A stretch of 64,000 nt of DNA from Lysinibacillus_B sp042920265 (GTDB taxonomy: Bacteria > Bacillota > Bacilli > Bacillales_A > Planococcaceae). Shown piece by piece: positions 8,258-15,918 of the stretch. Position 1 is the stretch's first letter, and each line of letters opens with the position of its first letter. The DNA lies in contig NZ_JBDQZI010000007.1 of NCBI RefSeq assembly GCF_042920265.1, forward strand, positions 135,354 through 199,353. The letters run 5' to 3'. The position numbers and the translations under genes are program-made. Below the pieces are notes generated by a model that did no database searches, was not told the DNA's origin, and saw only the letters and a list, made by a program, of their open reading frames with translations.

Positions 8258-10159
8258 ATGAGAGAATCTTTACCATTTGAGTTACAAAAAGACAAATCTT
8301 TCTTTGATTCATTAGGAGATTGGTTAGGGGATGTCCTATATGATGAGCTACCAGAAAAGGGATTTGAATGCCGCGATGAACAAATTTTTATGGCCTATCA
8401 AATTGAACAGGCATTAAAGGAAAAGAATGTGTTATTTGCTGAGGCAGGGGTAGGCACAGGAAAAACAATTGCTTATTTATTGCCAGCGGTATCGTATGCT
8501 CGTTATACAGGACGTCCTGCACTCATTGCTTGTGCTGATGAAACATTAATTGACCAGCTTGTAAAAGAAGGTGGCGATATTCATAAGCTTAAACATGTGC
8601 TAGGCTTAAACATCGATGTACGTCTAGCAAAATCACGAGATCAATACTTATGTTTAAAGCGTTTTGAAGAAGCAGAAAAGGTAGAGACAGATGAATGGAT
8701 TGATGATATCGCCTTTACAATCCCAGAAGAAGTATATGCTTCCGGTCCTCTCACAAAAGCTGTGCCGTATGGTGATCGCTCGGATTTCCCAACGGTTGGG
8801 GATGAAGATTGGCAAAAGGTAAATTACAATGCTGTCATGCAATGTGCTGTTTGTGATATGCGAAATCGTTGTGGTCAAACATTGCATCGAATGCATTATC
8901 GCCAATCCACGGATTTAATTATTTGTTCGCAAGATTTCTTGATGGAGCACTTAGCAACAAAAGAATCGCGTGAGCGCGAAGGACAGTTACCACTACTTCC
9001 GGAAGTTTCGATGATGGTATTAGACGAGGGACATTTACTGGAGTATGCCGCACAAAAGGCGATGACAGTAAAAGTGCAAGCATCAACCATTGTCGGCATG
9101 CTAGAGCGTTTAATGGTCGATGGTGTGCGTGAACGTACACTTTATGCAATGGAGCAATTACAAGATAACCATGAGCTGTTTTTTGATGAATTACGCGATT
9201 GCCTAGTGGAATCAATGGAAGACCGCAAACGTATTAATAAATCAGAACGTCTTTTATCTTTAGGGAAACAAGTAATTGATGCGGTAGAACAACTGCTTGA
9301 AGAATTTGTATTCGAATCAGAGCTTTATATGATTCCAGAATACGAGCTAAATATGGCGGAGGAATTTTTAGAGCAATACGTCGCAGCCATTCGTATTTTT
9401 GTAGCACAAGGAGATGCGGTTGATTGGTTAGAAGAAACAGATGGTGAAGAAACACTTGTTATTATGCCGCGCTTAATTACAGAGGTGTTACAAGAAAAAC
9501 TATTCTCAAAAAAATTGCCGATTATTTTCTCCTCTGCAACACTATCGGTCAATAAAGATTTCTCTTATATTGCTTATAGCTTAGGGATTAAGAAACACCA
9601 ATCATTTAGCGTACCATCACCATTTGATTATGAAGATGTAATGAAAATTCATGTACATGAGCTATCACAGGAAGAAAAGGCAAGTAAAGTGCAATCACTT
9701 CTTCGGGATGGCGAGAAAACGCTCGTGCTATTTAAGTCAAAACAAGCCATGGTGACGTTCAAATCCAGCTTATCTATTATGGACCGTATGTCAGTTGCAT
9801 TTGAAGGAGATCGGGAATTATCAGCTATCGTGCGTGATTTCCAAGAAGGCACAGTGAAAACGTTATGCTCGTATCACCTATGGGAAGGGTTAGACTTACC
9901 AGAGGAAGCATTAACACGTGTCATTATTTTTGATTTACCATTCCCACCGTACGATCCGCTATTTGATGCAAAGCGCTCTTTTGCAGAAAATCCATTTGAA
10001 GAAGTGGAACTGCCATTTATGCAACTGCGTTTGCAACAAGGAATAGGGCGTTTAATTCGCACATCGAATGATTATGGGGATATTCATATTTTATTAAATG
10101 AACAAGAGGCAACAGTAAAAGCGGAATTTGAAAGCATTTTGCCGGTGGAGCCTTGTTAA
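8258..10159 (+). CDS. ypvA: DinG/XPD-family ATP-dependent helicase YpvA
   Basis: 633 residues, superfamily 2 XPD/DinG type. Walker A is AGVGTGKT (~residue 63-70). Cysteines in YLCLKRF and CAVCDMRNRCG are placed like the four iron-sulfur cluster ligands of DinG-like helicases. Walker B reads LDEGH instead of DEAH, and motif VI is QQGIGRLIR. Such helicases unwind DNA from 5' to 3' and help resolve stalled replication. Position and size match B. subtilis ypvA, near ypsC. ATG 8258 follows AAGGGAG. Its own terminator follows. Confidence 0.87.
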   Translation: MRESLPFELQKDKSFFDSLGDWLGDVLYDELPEKGFECRDEQIFMAYQIEQALKEKNVLFAEAGVGTGKTIAYLLPAVSYARYTGRPALIACADETLIDQLVKEGGDIHKLKHVLGLNIDVRLAKSRDQYLCLKRFEEAEKVETDEWIDDIAFTIPEEVYASGPLTKAVPYGDRSDFPTVGDEDWQKVNYNAVMQCAVCDMRNRCGQTLHRMHYRQSTDLIICSQDFLMEHLATKESREREGQLPLLPEVSMMVLDEGHLLEYAAQKAMTVKVQASTIVGMLERLMVDGVRERTLYAMEQLQDNHELFFDELRDCLVESMEDRKRINKSERLLSLGKQVIDAVEQLLEEFVFESELYMIPEYELNMAEEFLEQYVAAIRIFVAQGDAVDWLEETDGEETLVIMPRLITEVLQEKLFSKKLPIIFSSATLSVNKDFSYIAYSLGIKKHQSFSVPSPFDYEDVMKIHVHELSQEEKASKVQSLLRDGEKTLVLFKSKQAMVTFKSSLSIMDRMSVAFEGDRELSAIVRDFQEGTVKTLCSYHLWEGLDLPEEALTRVIIFDLPFPPYDPLFDAKRSFAENPFEEVELPFMQLRLQQGIGRLIRTSNDYGDIHILLNEQEATVKAEFESILPVEPC

Positions 10160-10166
10160 AATAAAG

Positions 10167-10205
10167 CGTGCAGGATAAGTGTGATACTTATTCTGCACTT
10201 TTTAT
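10167..10205 (+). terminator. Intrinsic terminator after ypvA
   Basis: GTGCAG and ATAAGT pair with ACTTAT and CTGCAC around a GTGAT loop, followed by TTTTTATAT. Confidence 0.88.
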
Positions 10206-10302
10206 ATGTTTCATAACGCATTGAATAATTCATATACTTAAGAGAAAAGGTTTTTTCCTGTATTGTGATATATAAGGTAGGGTTATATTTTACATAATGT
10301 GG

Positions 10303-10308
10303 TAAAAT
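10303..10308 (+). promoter_or_regulatory. Possible -10 of the BTAD regulator gene
   Basis: TAAAAT at 10303-10308 would start transcription near 10315, at the base of the structured leader. The -35 region is poor, so this call is tentative. Confidence 0.35.
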
Positions 10309-10310
10309 GT

Positions 10311-10387
10311 ATTTGCGCTTTTAACGCCGTATGAGTGTGGAGAAGGGGATCCACAAGAACAGCAAGGAACGAGCTGTTAGCGCAAAT
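10311..10387 (+). promoter_or_regulatory. Three-way-junction RNA leader upstream of the BTAD regulator
   Basis: A closing helix of nine perfect pairs joins ATTTGCGCT (10311-10319) to AGCGCAAAT (10379-10387). Inside are two hairpins: GTGGA/TCCAC (10337-10354) with an SD-like GAAGGGGA loop, and AACAGC/GCTGTT (10358-10378) with loop AAGGAACGA. A further GTATG (10329-10333) could pair with CATAC (10399-10403) outside the closing helix, like a pseudoknot. It lies in the ~170 nt leader of the regulator gene. I could not match it to a riboswitch class I know. Confidence 0.5.
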
Positions 10388-10489
10388 CAACGTATTCCCA
10401 TACACGTATTAACAATACAAGGTCAATCAACACGCGTGATTTAATAGATAGTTTGTATTACAAAGTGGATAATTATGGGGGGAGAGAAG

Positions 10490-13400
10490 TTGGATATTTT
10501 ATATTCGAAAATAGTGGCGCCCAATCCGGCTGCACACTATATGCGAAAGTCATCGATTATGAAAAAGTTAAAAAAAAGTAAAATTTTTACACTGACGTTG
10601 TTACATAGTGGTCCGGGATATGGGAAAAGCTCTTCGTTAGCCCAATATTTTGCAGATGAGAACATATTATTTAGTTGGTATCAAGTAACTGAAAACGATG
10701 ATAGTATTTTGCCATTTTTAAAATATTTATATGAAAGTATTAAAACAGTTTATACGGACTTTGAACTGCTTGACCCTTCTTGGGATCAAGTGACAACTTT
10801 TTTAAAAGTAGAACATTTAAACAAGTTATTCACATTATTTTGCAATGCATTCGCTCAAATGAAACAAGAGATTTTTATTGTAATCGACGATTTTCATATG
10901 GTACAGCATGTGTTTCAAATCAATTATGTACTGGACCAGATGATGAAGTTTGCACCACCAAACGTGCACTTTGTGATAGCGACCCGCACATATCCTACAT
11001 GGGATTGTCTACATCATTTAAAAAATAAGCGTTTACTAACGGTTATTTCGGAAGAAGATTTTGTATTTACGACAGATGAGATTAGCCTTTTATTTGAGGA
11101 TTATTATGAAACGATCTTAACGGAGAATGAAGTAAATAAAATTTATGAAATAACGGAAGGGTGGGTAATGGCTGTAATCCTTCTTGCGATGCAAGTTGAA
11201 AATGAGCGATATCCTTTTGATTTTTCAAAAATTACATTGCAAGACTTTGATGAGTACTTATCCTATGAGTTATTTCAGCATTTAGATTGGGATTATCAAC
11301 AGTCTTTGTTTAAATTTAGTTTATTTGATACATTTTCTGCTGACATTATTCAAGATATTTTTGGGGAAGAGGAAGTAGAGCGACTCGATTATATTTTAAA
11401 TCATTATGCATTTATACAAAAATTGTCTAACGATAAAGAATATCGGTTTCACAGCTTAATCAAACAGTTTTTAGTGCAACAATACGAAAAATTAAACCAG
11501 CAAGATGTGGCAAATATGCATAAAAAAATAGCTATTTATTTTATTAACAGTAACAATATTGTACAAGCGTTTTATCATATTACCCAAACAAATGACGAGC
11601 CGTTTATTTGTGAGATGTTCATTCATTATGCGGATTATTTTATGCAAAGAGGCAATTATAAATGGTTGTTAGAACGAATCAAGAAATGTTCGTTTGAAAT
11701 GCGAGAACAGTTTTATCCACTTTATTATATAGAGGGAGAATGCTTACGAATCGGTGCTTTTTATAAAAAAGCGAGTATGGCGTTTGATACATGTATCGAA
11801 AAGGCGACACACCATCAGGATTTACTGTCGATTGTTCGCTCTAAGGTGGGGCTTGCCAAAATATATGTAGATACGTTGCAACCTTCTATTGCAAAGGGTT
11901 ATTTACATGAGGCATTAGCGTTATCAGCGAAATGTCAAATGCCGAAGCAAGAATATATTCAGTTGAATCTTCAGTACGTAGAAAATTTAGTGAATATTGG
12001 GCAAGCTTATCAAGGCATTCACTATTGGCAGCAATTAAATTTAGATAATGATTTATTGCATTTAGGCAATATCGATATTCGTATGTATTTAAGACAAGGG
12101 GCTTTACATGAGGCAAAGTTACTTGCAGAGTCAAGGCTATTTGAACAACAAGGTGGAACGGTTGCTCATCGCGAAACAGATGCATTATTGTCATTGATTT
12201 ATGCGATGATGGGAAATAGAGCGCGTGCTAAGGAAAGTGCTTATAGAGGCTTGCAAAACAGTACAGCGACGCATGAAGCGTTTAACATAGCTGTTGCTCA
12301 TATACGTAATGGACATGCAGAGCTATTACTAAATCCATATGACCCGTCGGAAGCAATTACCCATTATGAAACAGCAGTACAGCAAATGGAACAAATACGA
12401 ATTAAACGTATTAAAGCGGAATGTTATGTAGGATTAGCGATAGCCTATGGCCGTACTGGCAATGTAATCGAAGCAAAGCGTTATGCATTTTTAGGTTTAA
12501 CAGTGACGGAAAAGGTGGAAGATCGGTGGGTAACAGGGTTATTGAAACTAGCTCTTCTCATTTTATATGTAGAAAATGACTTGATGGATGAAGCGAGACA
12601 AATGGCGAAGGAAACGCGGATTGCTTTTGAAGAGGTAAAAGATTCTTACTGTCTAATGGTCACGTATTTCTGGTCTATGTATGTAGCAATGAAAACAAAC
12701 GATGTACATGAATATAATGAATATAAGAGAATGTTTGAATTATTAATCAATCAGCATGCCTATCATTTCTTTTTATCGAAAGTTACGTTATTTGGTGCAA
12801 GAGATTTGGTGGAAACGCAAAGAGTACTTCATTTTAATAGAGGAGATCATAAGCCTGCCATCTATATAAAGCTTTTTGGACCAACATTATTTGTAAGGAA
12901 CTGGCAAGCTGAGCATAAAGTATGGCATCGAGAAAAAGCGAAGGAATTATTTATTTATCTTTACCTAAATCGAAATCGATATTGCTCAAAAGAAGAAATG
13001 ACCGCTAAGCTATTTCCAAATAGTATAGAAGAAGTAGCTGTAAGGGATTTTAAAGTGGCCTATAATGCGCTATTAAAAGTGTTAGAGCCTAACAGAAGTG
13101 CACGGGAAGAACCTTTTTATATTGAGCGCAAGCAGTCCATGTATCGTATGTGCCAGAGGCCGTATATTATGAGTGATATTGAATATTTCGAACAGCTCAT
13201 TTCTCTAGCGGACAGGCAAGATGATCAGTCGCTTCAAAAACAATGGCTACTAAAAGCCGTCCAGCAATACACAGGCGATTTATACGAAGACAGTGCACAG
13301 GTTGAATGGATCCAGCAAGAGAGAGAACGGTACAAAACACTCTATGTAAAAACATTACAGCAATTGGCGCATATTTATTTTGAAGAACAACAGTTTGAAA

Positions 13401-13609
13401 AATGTTTGCAAGAATGTGAAAAAATCATAGTAAAAGATCCCACTTGGGAAGAAGCGTATCGACTGATGATGTGGTGTCATTTCTATCTTGAAAATAAAGT
13501 ACAAGTTCAAAAAACATATGAACGATGTGAGAGGGTGCTATTAGAAGAGTATGAGATGGAACCGATGTCATCCACAACAGAAATTTTTGAAAAACTTATC
13601 AAAATATAA
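10490..13609 (+). CDS. STAND ATPase / TPR / winged-helix / BTAD transcriptional regulator
   Basis: 1039 residues from TTG 10490, which has GGGGGGAG just upstream; ATG 10475 is an in-frame alternative lying inside the ribosome binding site. The N-terminal MalT-like NTPase has Walker A GPGYGKS (41-47) and Walker B VIDDFH (131-136). A long helical TPR-like middle follows. The C-terminus has an OmpR-like winged helix (~800-880, with AKELFIYLYLNR) and a bacterial transcriptional activation domain (~900-1039, with YTGDLYED and the helical repeats that follow). SARP activators carry the same DNA-binding plus BTAD pair, usually at the N-terminus. It sits upstream of the ABC importer/CoA-ligase operon and is its likely activator, sensing a ligand through the NTPase-TPR part. 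Function is inferred from architecture and position. Confidence 0.82.
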   Translation: MDILYSKIVAPNPAAHYMRKSSIMKKLKKSKIFTLTLLHSGPGYGKSSSLAQYFADENILFSWYQVTENDDSILPFLKYLYESIKTVYTDFELLDPSWDQVTTFLKVEHLNKLFTLFCNAFAQMKQEIFIVIDDFHMVQHVFQINYVLDQMMKFAPPNVHFVIATRTYPTWDCLHHLKNKRLLTVISEEDFVFTTDEISLLFEDYYETILTENEVNKIYEITEGWVMAVILLAMQVENERYPFDFSKITLQDFDEYLSYELFQHLDWDYQQSLFKFSLFDTFSADIIQDIFGEEEVERLDYILNHYAFIQKLSNDKEYRFHSLIKQFLVQQYEKLNQQDVANMHKKIAIYFINSNNIVQAFYHITQTNDEPFICEMFIHYADYFMQRGNYKWLLERIKKCSFEMREQFYPLYYIEGECLRIGAFYKKASMAFDTCIEKATHHQDLLSIVRSKVGLAKIYVDTLQPSIAKGYLHEALALSAKCQMPKQEYIQLNLQYVENLVNIGQAYQGIHYWQQLNLDNDLLHLGNIDIRMYLRQGALHEAKLLAESRLFEQQGGTVAHRETDALLSLIYAMMGNRARAKESAYRGLQNSTATHEAFNIAVAHIRNGHAELLLNPYDPSEAITHYETAVQQMEQIRIKRIKAECYVGLAIAYGRTGNVIEAKRYAFLGLTVTEKVEDRWVTGLLKLALLILYVENDLMDEARQMAKETRIAFEEVKDSYCLMVTYFWSMYVAMKTNDVHEYNEYKRMFELLINQHAYHFFLSKVTLFGARDLVETQRVLHFNRGDHKPAIYIKLFGPTLFVRNWQAEHKVWHREKAKELFIYLYLNRNRYCSKEEMTAKLFPNSIEEVAVRDFKVAYNALLKVLEPNRSAREEPFYIERKQSMYRMCQRPYIMSDIEYFEQLISLADRQDDQSLQKQWLLKAVQQYTGDLYEDSAQVEWIQQERERYKTLYVKTLQQLAHIYFEEQQFEKCLQECEKIIVKDPTWEEAYRLMMWCHFYLENKVQVQKTYERCERVLLEEYEMEPMSSTTEIFEKLIKI

Positions 13610-13616
13610 AAGCACT

Positions 13617-13671
13617 TGGGCTGTCCTAAAAGTTATGATGCAATGACTTTTGAGGACGCCCTTTTTATTTT
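13617..13671 (+). terminator. Intrinsic terminator after the BTAD regulator
   Basis: GGGCTGTCCTAAAAGT (from 13618) pairs with ACTTTTGAGGACGCCC (to 13661) with one mismatch, followed by TTTTTATTTT. Confidence 0.9.
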
Positions 13672-13672
13672 A

Positions 13673-13706
13673 GAACTCGTAATGAGCAAAAATGCATCCT
13701 AAAAAT
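13673..13706 (+). repeat. Left arm of long imperfect inverted repeat
   Basis: AACTCGTAATGAGCAAA (17 bp), five extra bases, then ATCCTAAAA. The right arm at 14426-14455 reads the same on the opposite strand without the five-base insertion. The arms bracket ~780 bp of non-coding repeat sequence upstream of the importer operon. Confidence 0.8.
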
Positions 13707-13746
13707 ACCTGATAAATAGTAAAAGATATTAAATGAAAGCGTAATC

Positions 13747-13842
13747 GTAGCCTCCGCGCTTTGCCACAGCCTACACAGGAGTTAAAACAGGCGTGGCCTG
13801 TTTGGATCTCCTGTTACGGCTCCTGTGGCTATGGCGCGCTAC
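13747..13842 (+). repeat. Long nested hairpin element
   Basis: Five successive perfect helices share one axis: GTAGC/GCTAC, GCGC/GCGC, CCACAG/CTGTGG, ACAGGAG/CTCCTGT and ACAGGC/GCCTGT, 28 pairs in 96 nt, separated by small internal loops. It is GC-rich against an AT-rich background. It has no T-tract and is unlikely to be a terminator. Confidence 0.75.
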
Positions 13843-14036
13843 GGCGAAAAAGTTACTACTTCTTAATGTTTTGAAAATGGATTTTACTTATCTTAAGGGG
13901 CTTTTCAATAAAATATATAATTAATTGCACATATCTTTACGGATGGACATTTTCCATGGGCTTGGCTTCAGCTCAGGGTAACATGATGTTGCTCACAAAG
14001 GCGTCGGACTCGTGACGTGGCCGACCTTATCCTTTG

Positions 14037-14126
14037 TTCTTATATCCCGTAGGAAGTTATATGCCCTGTAGCGAAAAGTAGATGTTGTTACTTACACTTG
14101 CCGCCCTTCACTCCATGCGCTTTTAG
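14037..14126 (-). repeat. Degenerate, inverted copy of the dispersed repeat
   Basis: On the minus strand 14126-14100 matches 27935-27961 at 26 of 27 positions. Further along the minus strand, CTACAGGGCATATAACTTCC and following TACGGGA resemble the CGGAGGCACGAGACTCC-TACGGGA part of the copy at 14279-14408. The rest diverges, so this looks like a rearranged or decayed family member. Confidence 0.55.
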
Positions 14127-14278
14127 AGCTCTGCCTTTTAATCAACAATATATTTTAGTATTGCACCTCTTAAAGAAATCATTTTCTTTCAACTTGTGTA
14201 TAGCATCACCCAGTCTCTACTGTAATTAATGAGAATCTTTCATTATTTTTGAGCAACCGCTTATCGTATTGAACAATA

Positions 14279-14408
14279 GTTGCTTGTAGCGGAGGCACGA
14301 GACTCCTACGGGAAAAGCGAGACAATCAAGACCCCGCAGGAGCGAAGGATGAGCGACGAGGAGGCTTGATCTCGCCCGTGGAAAGCGAGTGCCGTAGCGG
14401 AAAGCAAC
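14279..14408 (+). repeat. Dispersed structured repeat, copy A
   Basis: Nested helices, outer to inner: GTTGCTT/AAGCAAC, GGCAC/GTGCC, CGGG/CCCG, CGAG/CTCG and ATCAAG/CTTGAT. The 87 bp core is identical to copy B (27941-28069) at 78 positions, and differences in helices are compensatory. It is GC-rich and lies just inside the right inverted-repeat arm. Small ORFs on either strand here are artefacts of the repeat. Confidence 0.85.
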
Positions 14409-14425
14409 GGTTATTCGAATGGTAA

Positions 14426-14455
14426 TATATTTTAGGATTTGCTCATTACGAGTTA
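14426..14455 (-). repeat. Right arm of long imperfect inverted repeat
   Basis: On the minus strand it reads AACTCGTAATGAGCAAA then TCCTAAAA, matching the left arm at 13673-13706. Confidence 0.8.
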
Positions 14456-14482
14456 GAAACTCACCGGATAGCTCGAGAGCTT

Positions 14483-14517
14483 TTTGTAACTCGTTTGTAA
14501 CTACTAATAAGTAAGAT
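14483..14517 (+). promoter_or_regulatory. Operon promoter with SARP-type direct repeats
   Basis: TTTGTAACT occurs at 14483-14491 and again at 14494-14502, exactly 11 bp apart, one helical turn. TAAGAT (14512-14517), a plausible -10, starts 9 bp after the second repeat. In known SARP/BTAD-regulated promoters tandem heptamers at 11 or 22 bp replace the -35 and end about 8 bp before the -10. This is therefore the probable binding site of the regulator encoded at 10490-13609. The link is inferred. Confidence 0.6.
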
Positions 14518-14532
14518 AGAATCAAAGTATTA

Positions 14533-14546
14533 TGTAAGCGCTTTAT
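14533..14546 (+). promoter_or_regulatory. cre-like CcpA site
   Basis: TGTAAGCGCTTTAT fits the cre consensus TGWAARCGYTWNCW at 13 of 14 positions. It lies about +10 to +23 relative to the predicted start of the importer operon, a classical position for carbon catabolite repression. Confidence 0.65.
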
Positions 14547-14568
14547 TTCATGTGAAGGGGGAATGAAG

Positions 14569-15822
14569 ATGAAGAAAATGTGGTCGCTTTTATTTTTATG
14601 TTTGTTCATGTTAGTGTTAGTCGCTTGTTCGGGGGATGAGGGTACAACAAACTCTGATTCTACTTCAAATGGTAGTGATGTAGCTTCAGAAGAAGGTCAA
14701 AATGCAGCAGAAGGTGGCACAGTTAAAATTGGGGTACTTGCCTCTTTAACGGGCGCATTAGAATCCTATGGTAAGCAAACGCAGCGCGGTTTTGAGCTCG
14801 GTTTAGATTATGCTACAAACGGTACGTTAGAAGTGGAAGGCAAAAAAATCGAAGTAGTTTGGGAAGATACAGAAACAAAACCAGAAGTAGCTGTACAGAA
14901 AGCAACAAAATTATTAGAAGATGATGGCGTAGATTTCCTAGTAGGATCTTCTAGTTCTGGCGATACACTTGCTGTGTTACCGCTTGCGGAAGAGTACGAG
15001 AAAATTATGGTTGTAGAGCCTGCAGTAGCAGATAGTATTACAGGTTCAGAGTTTAATCCATATATTTTCCGTACGGGACGTAATTCTTCACAAGATGCGT
15101 ACGCTGCTGCGGCTGCGATTGCAGGGGAAGGCGTGAAAATCGCTACATTTGCCCCAGACTATTCATTTGGATGGGATGGTGTAAAAGCATTCAAAACAGC
15201 TGCTGAAAAGCTTGGAGCTGAAGTTGTGTTAGAAGAATATGCAGATCCAGCAGCGACGGACTTCACATCCAATATTCAAAAAATTATAGATGCCAAACCG
15301 GATTACCTATTTGTTGTGTGGGCTGGGGCAAACTCCCCATGGCAACAAATTTCAGATATGAAGGTACAAGAGAAGGGGATTAAAATATCGACAGGAGCCC
15401 CAGATATTATTGCCTTACAGTTAATGGGACCATTAGTTGGTATGGAAGGCTTTAGTGTGTACTATCACACGCTGCCTAATAATGAAGTGAATACGTGGTT
15501 AGTAGAAGAACATAAAAAACGCTATAACAATGAAGTACCTGATTTATTTACACCAGGAGGGTTTTCAGCGGCTGTAGCCATTGTAGAGGCTTTAAAACAA
15601 TCTGGTGGAGATGCAGATGGCAATACGTTAATTCCGTTAATGGAAGGCATGTCATTTGAAACACCAAAGGGTACAATGACTTTCCGTGAAGAAGACCATC
15701 AAGCATTGCAAACGATGTATTCAATCCGTTTAGAGACGGTGGAAGGTGTGGACTATCCAGTACCTGTTCTCATTCGTGAACTTTCACCTGAAGAAACAGA
15801 GCCTCCAATTATGAATGAATAA
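14569..15822 (+). CDS. ABC transporter solute-binding lipoprotein (Liv/amide type)
   Basis: 417 residues. It has a lipoprotein signal MKKMWSLLFLCLF with lipobox LVAC, then an acidic Ser/Thr-rich linker and a type I periplasmic-binding fold (VKIGVLASLTGALESYG onward) as in branched-chain amino acid, urea and amide receptors. I chose ATG 14569 because AAGGGGG lies 7-8 nt upstream; ATG 14563 is too close. It captures the substrate outside the membrane for the permeases at 17389-19297. The family is broad (amino acids, aromatic acids, amides), so the ligand cannot be named; the CoA-ligase downstream suggests a carboxylic acid. Confidence 0.88.
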   Translation: MKKMWSLLFLCLFMLVLVACSGDEGTTNSDSTSNGSDVASEEGQNAAEGGTVKIGVLASLTGALESYGKQTQRGFELGLDYATNGTLEVEGKKIEVVWEDTETKPEVAVQKATKLLEDDGVDFLVGSSSSGDTLAVLPLAEEYEKIMVVEPAVADSITGSEFNPYIFRTGRNSSQDAYAAAAAIAGEGVKIATFAPDYSFGWDGVKAFKTAAEKLGAEVVLEEYADPAATDFTSNIQKIIDAKPDYLFVVWAGANSPWQQISDMKVQEKGIKISTGAPDIIALQLMGPLVGMEGFSVYYHTLPNNEVNTWLVEEHKKRYNNEVPDLFTPGGFSAAVAIVEALKQSGGDADGNTLIPLMEGMSFETPKGTMTFREEDHQALQTMYSIRLETVEGVDYPVPVLIRELSPEETEPPIMNE

Positions 15823-15834
15823 ATGCTACACACA

Positions 15835-15900
15835 GACCGCAAAAAAAAGCGGTCTGACTCTCTTAGTCTTTCTGAACGAAAAGAAACATTAAGAGAGTCA
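15835..15900 (+). promoter_or_regulatory. Two tandem intercistronic hairpins
   Basis: GACCGC/GCGGTC (15835-15854, A-rich loop) is followed directly by TGACTCTCTT/AAGAGAGTCA (15855-15900). They fill the gap between the binding protein and the first ATPase gene and lack a T-tract. Such hairpins often stabilise the upstream mRNA so that binding protein exceeds transporter, which is my inference. Confidence 0.65.
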
Positions 15901-15918
15901 GATCGAAGGAGGGGAAAT

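Noticed and set aside
10311..10387. Known riboswitch class for the regulator leader
   Set aside because: Conserved cores of c-di-GMP, c-di-AMP, SAM, TPP, preQ1, ZTP, T-box and guanidine RNAs were looked for by eye and not found.
13747..13842. Transcription terminator
   Set aside because: No T-tract follows and a proper terminator already lies at 13617-13671.
14226..14609. 127-codon leftward ORF
   Set aside because: It spans repeat copy A, the operon promoter and the start of the lipoprotein gene on the opposite strand; no ribosome binding site or family resemblance.
15823..15918. 32-codon N-terminal extension of the LivG protein
   Set aside because: It crosses two intercistronic hairpins, lacks a ribosome binding site, and the internal ATG 15919 has an excellent one.
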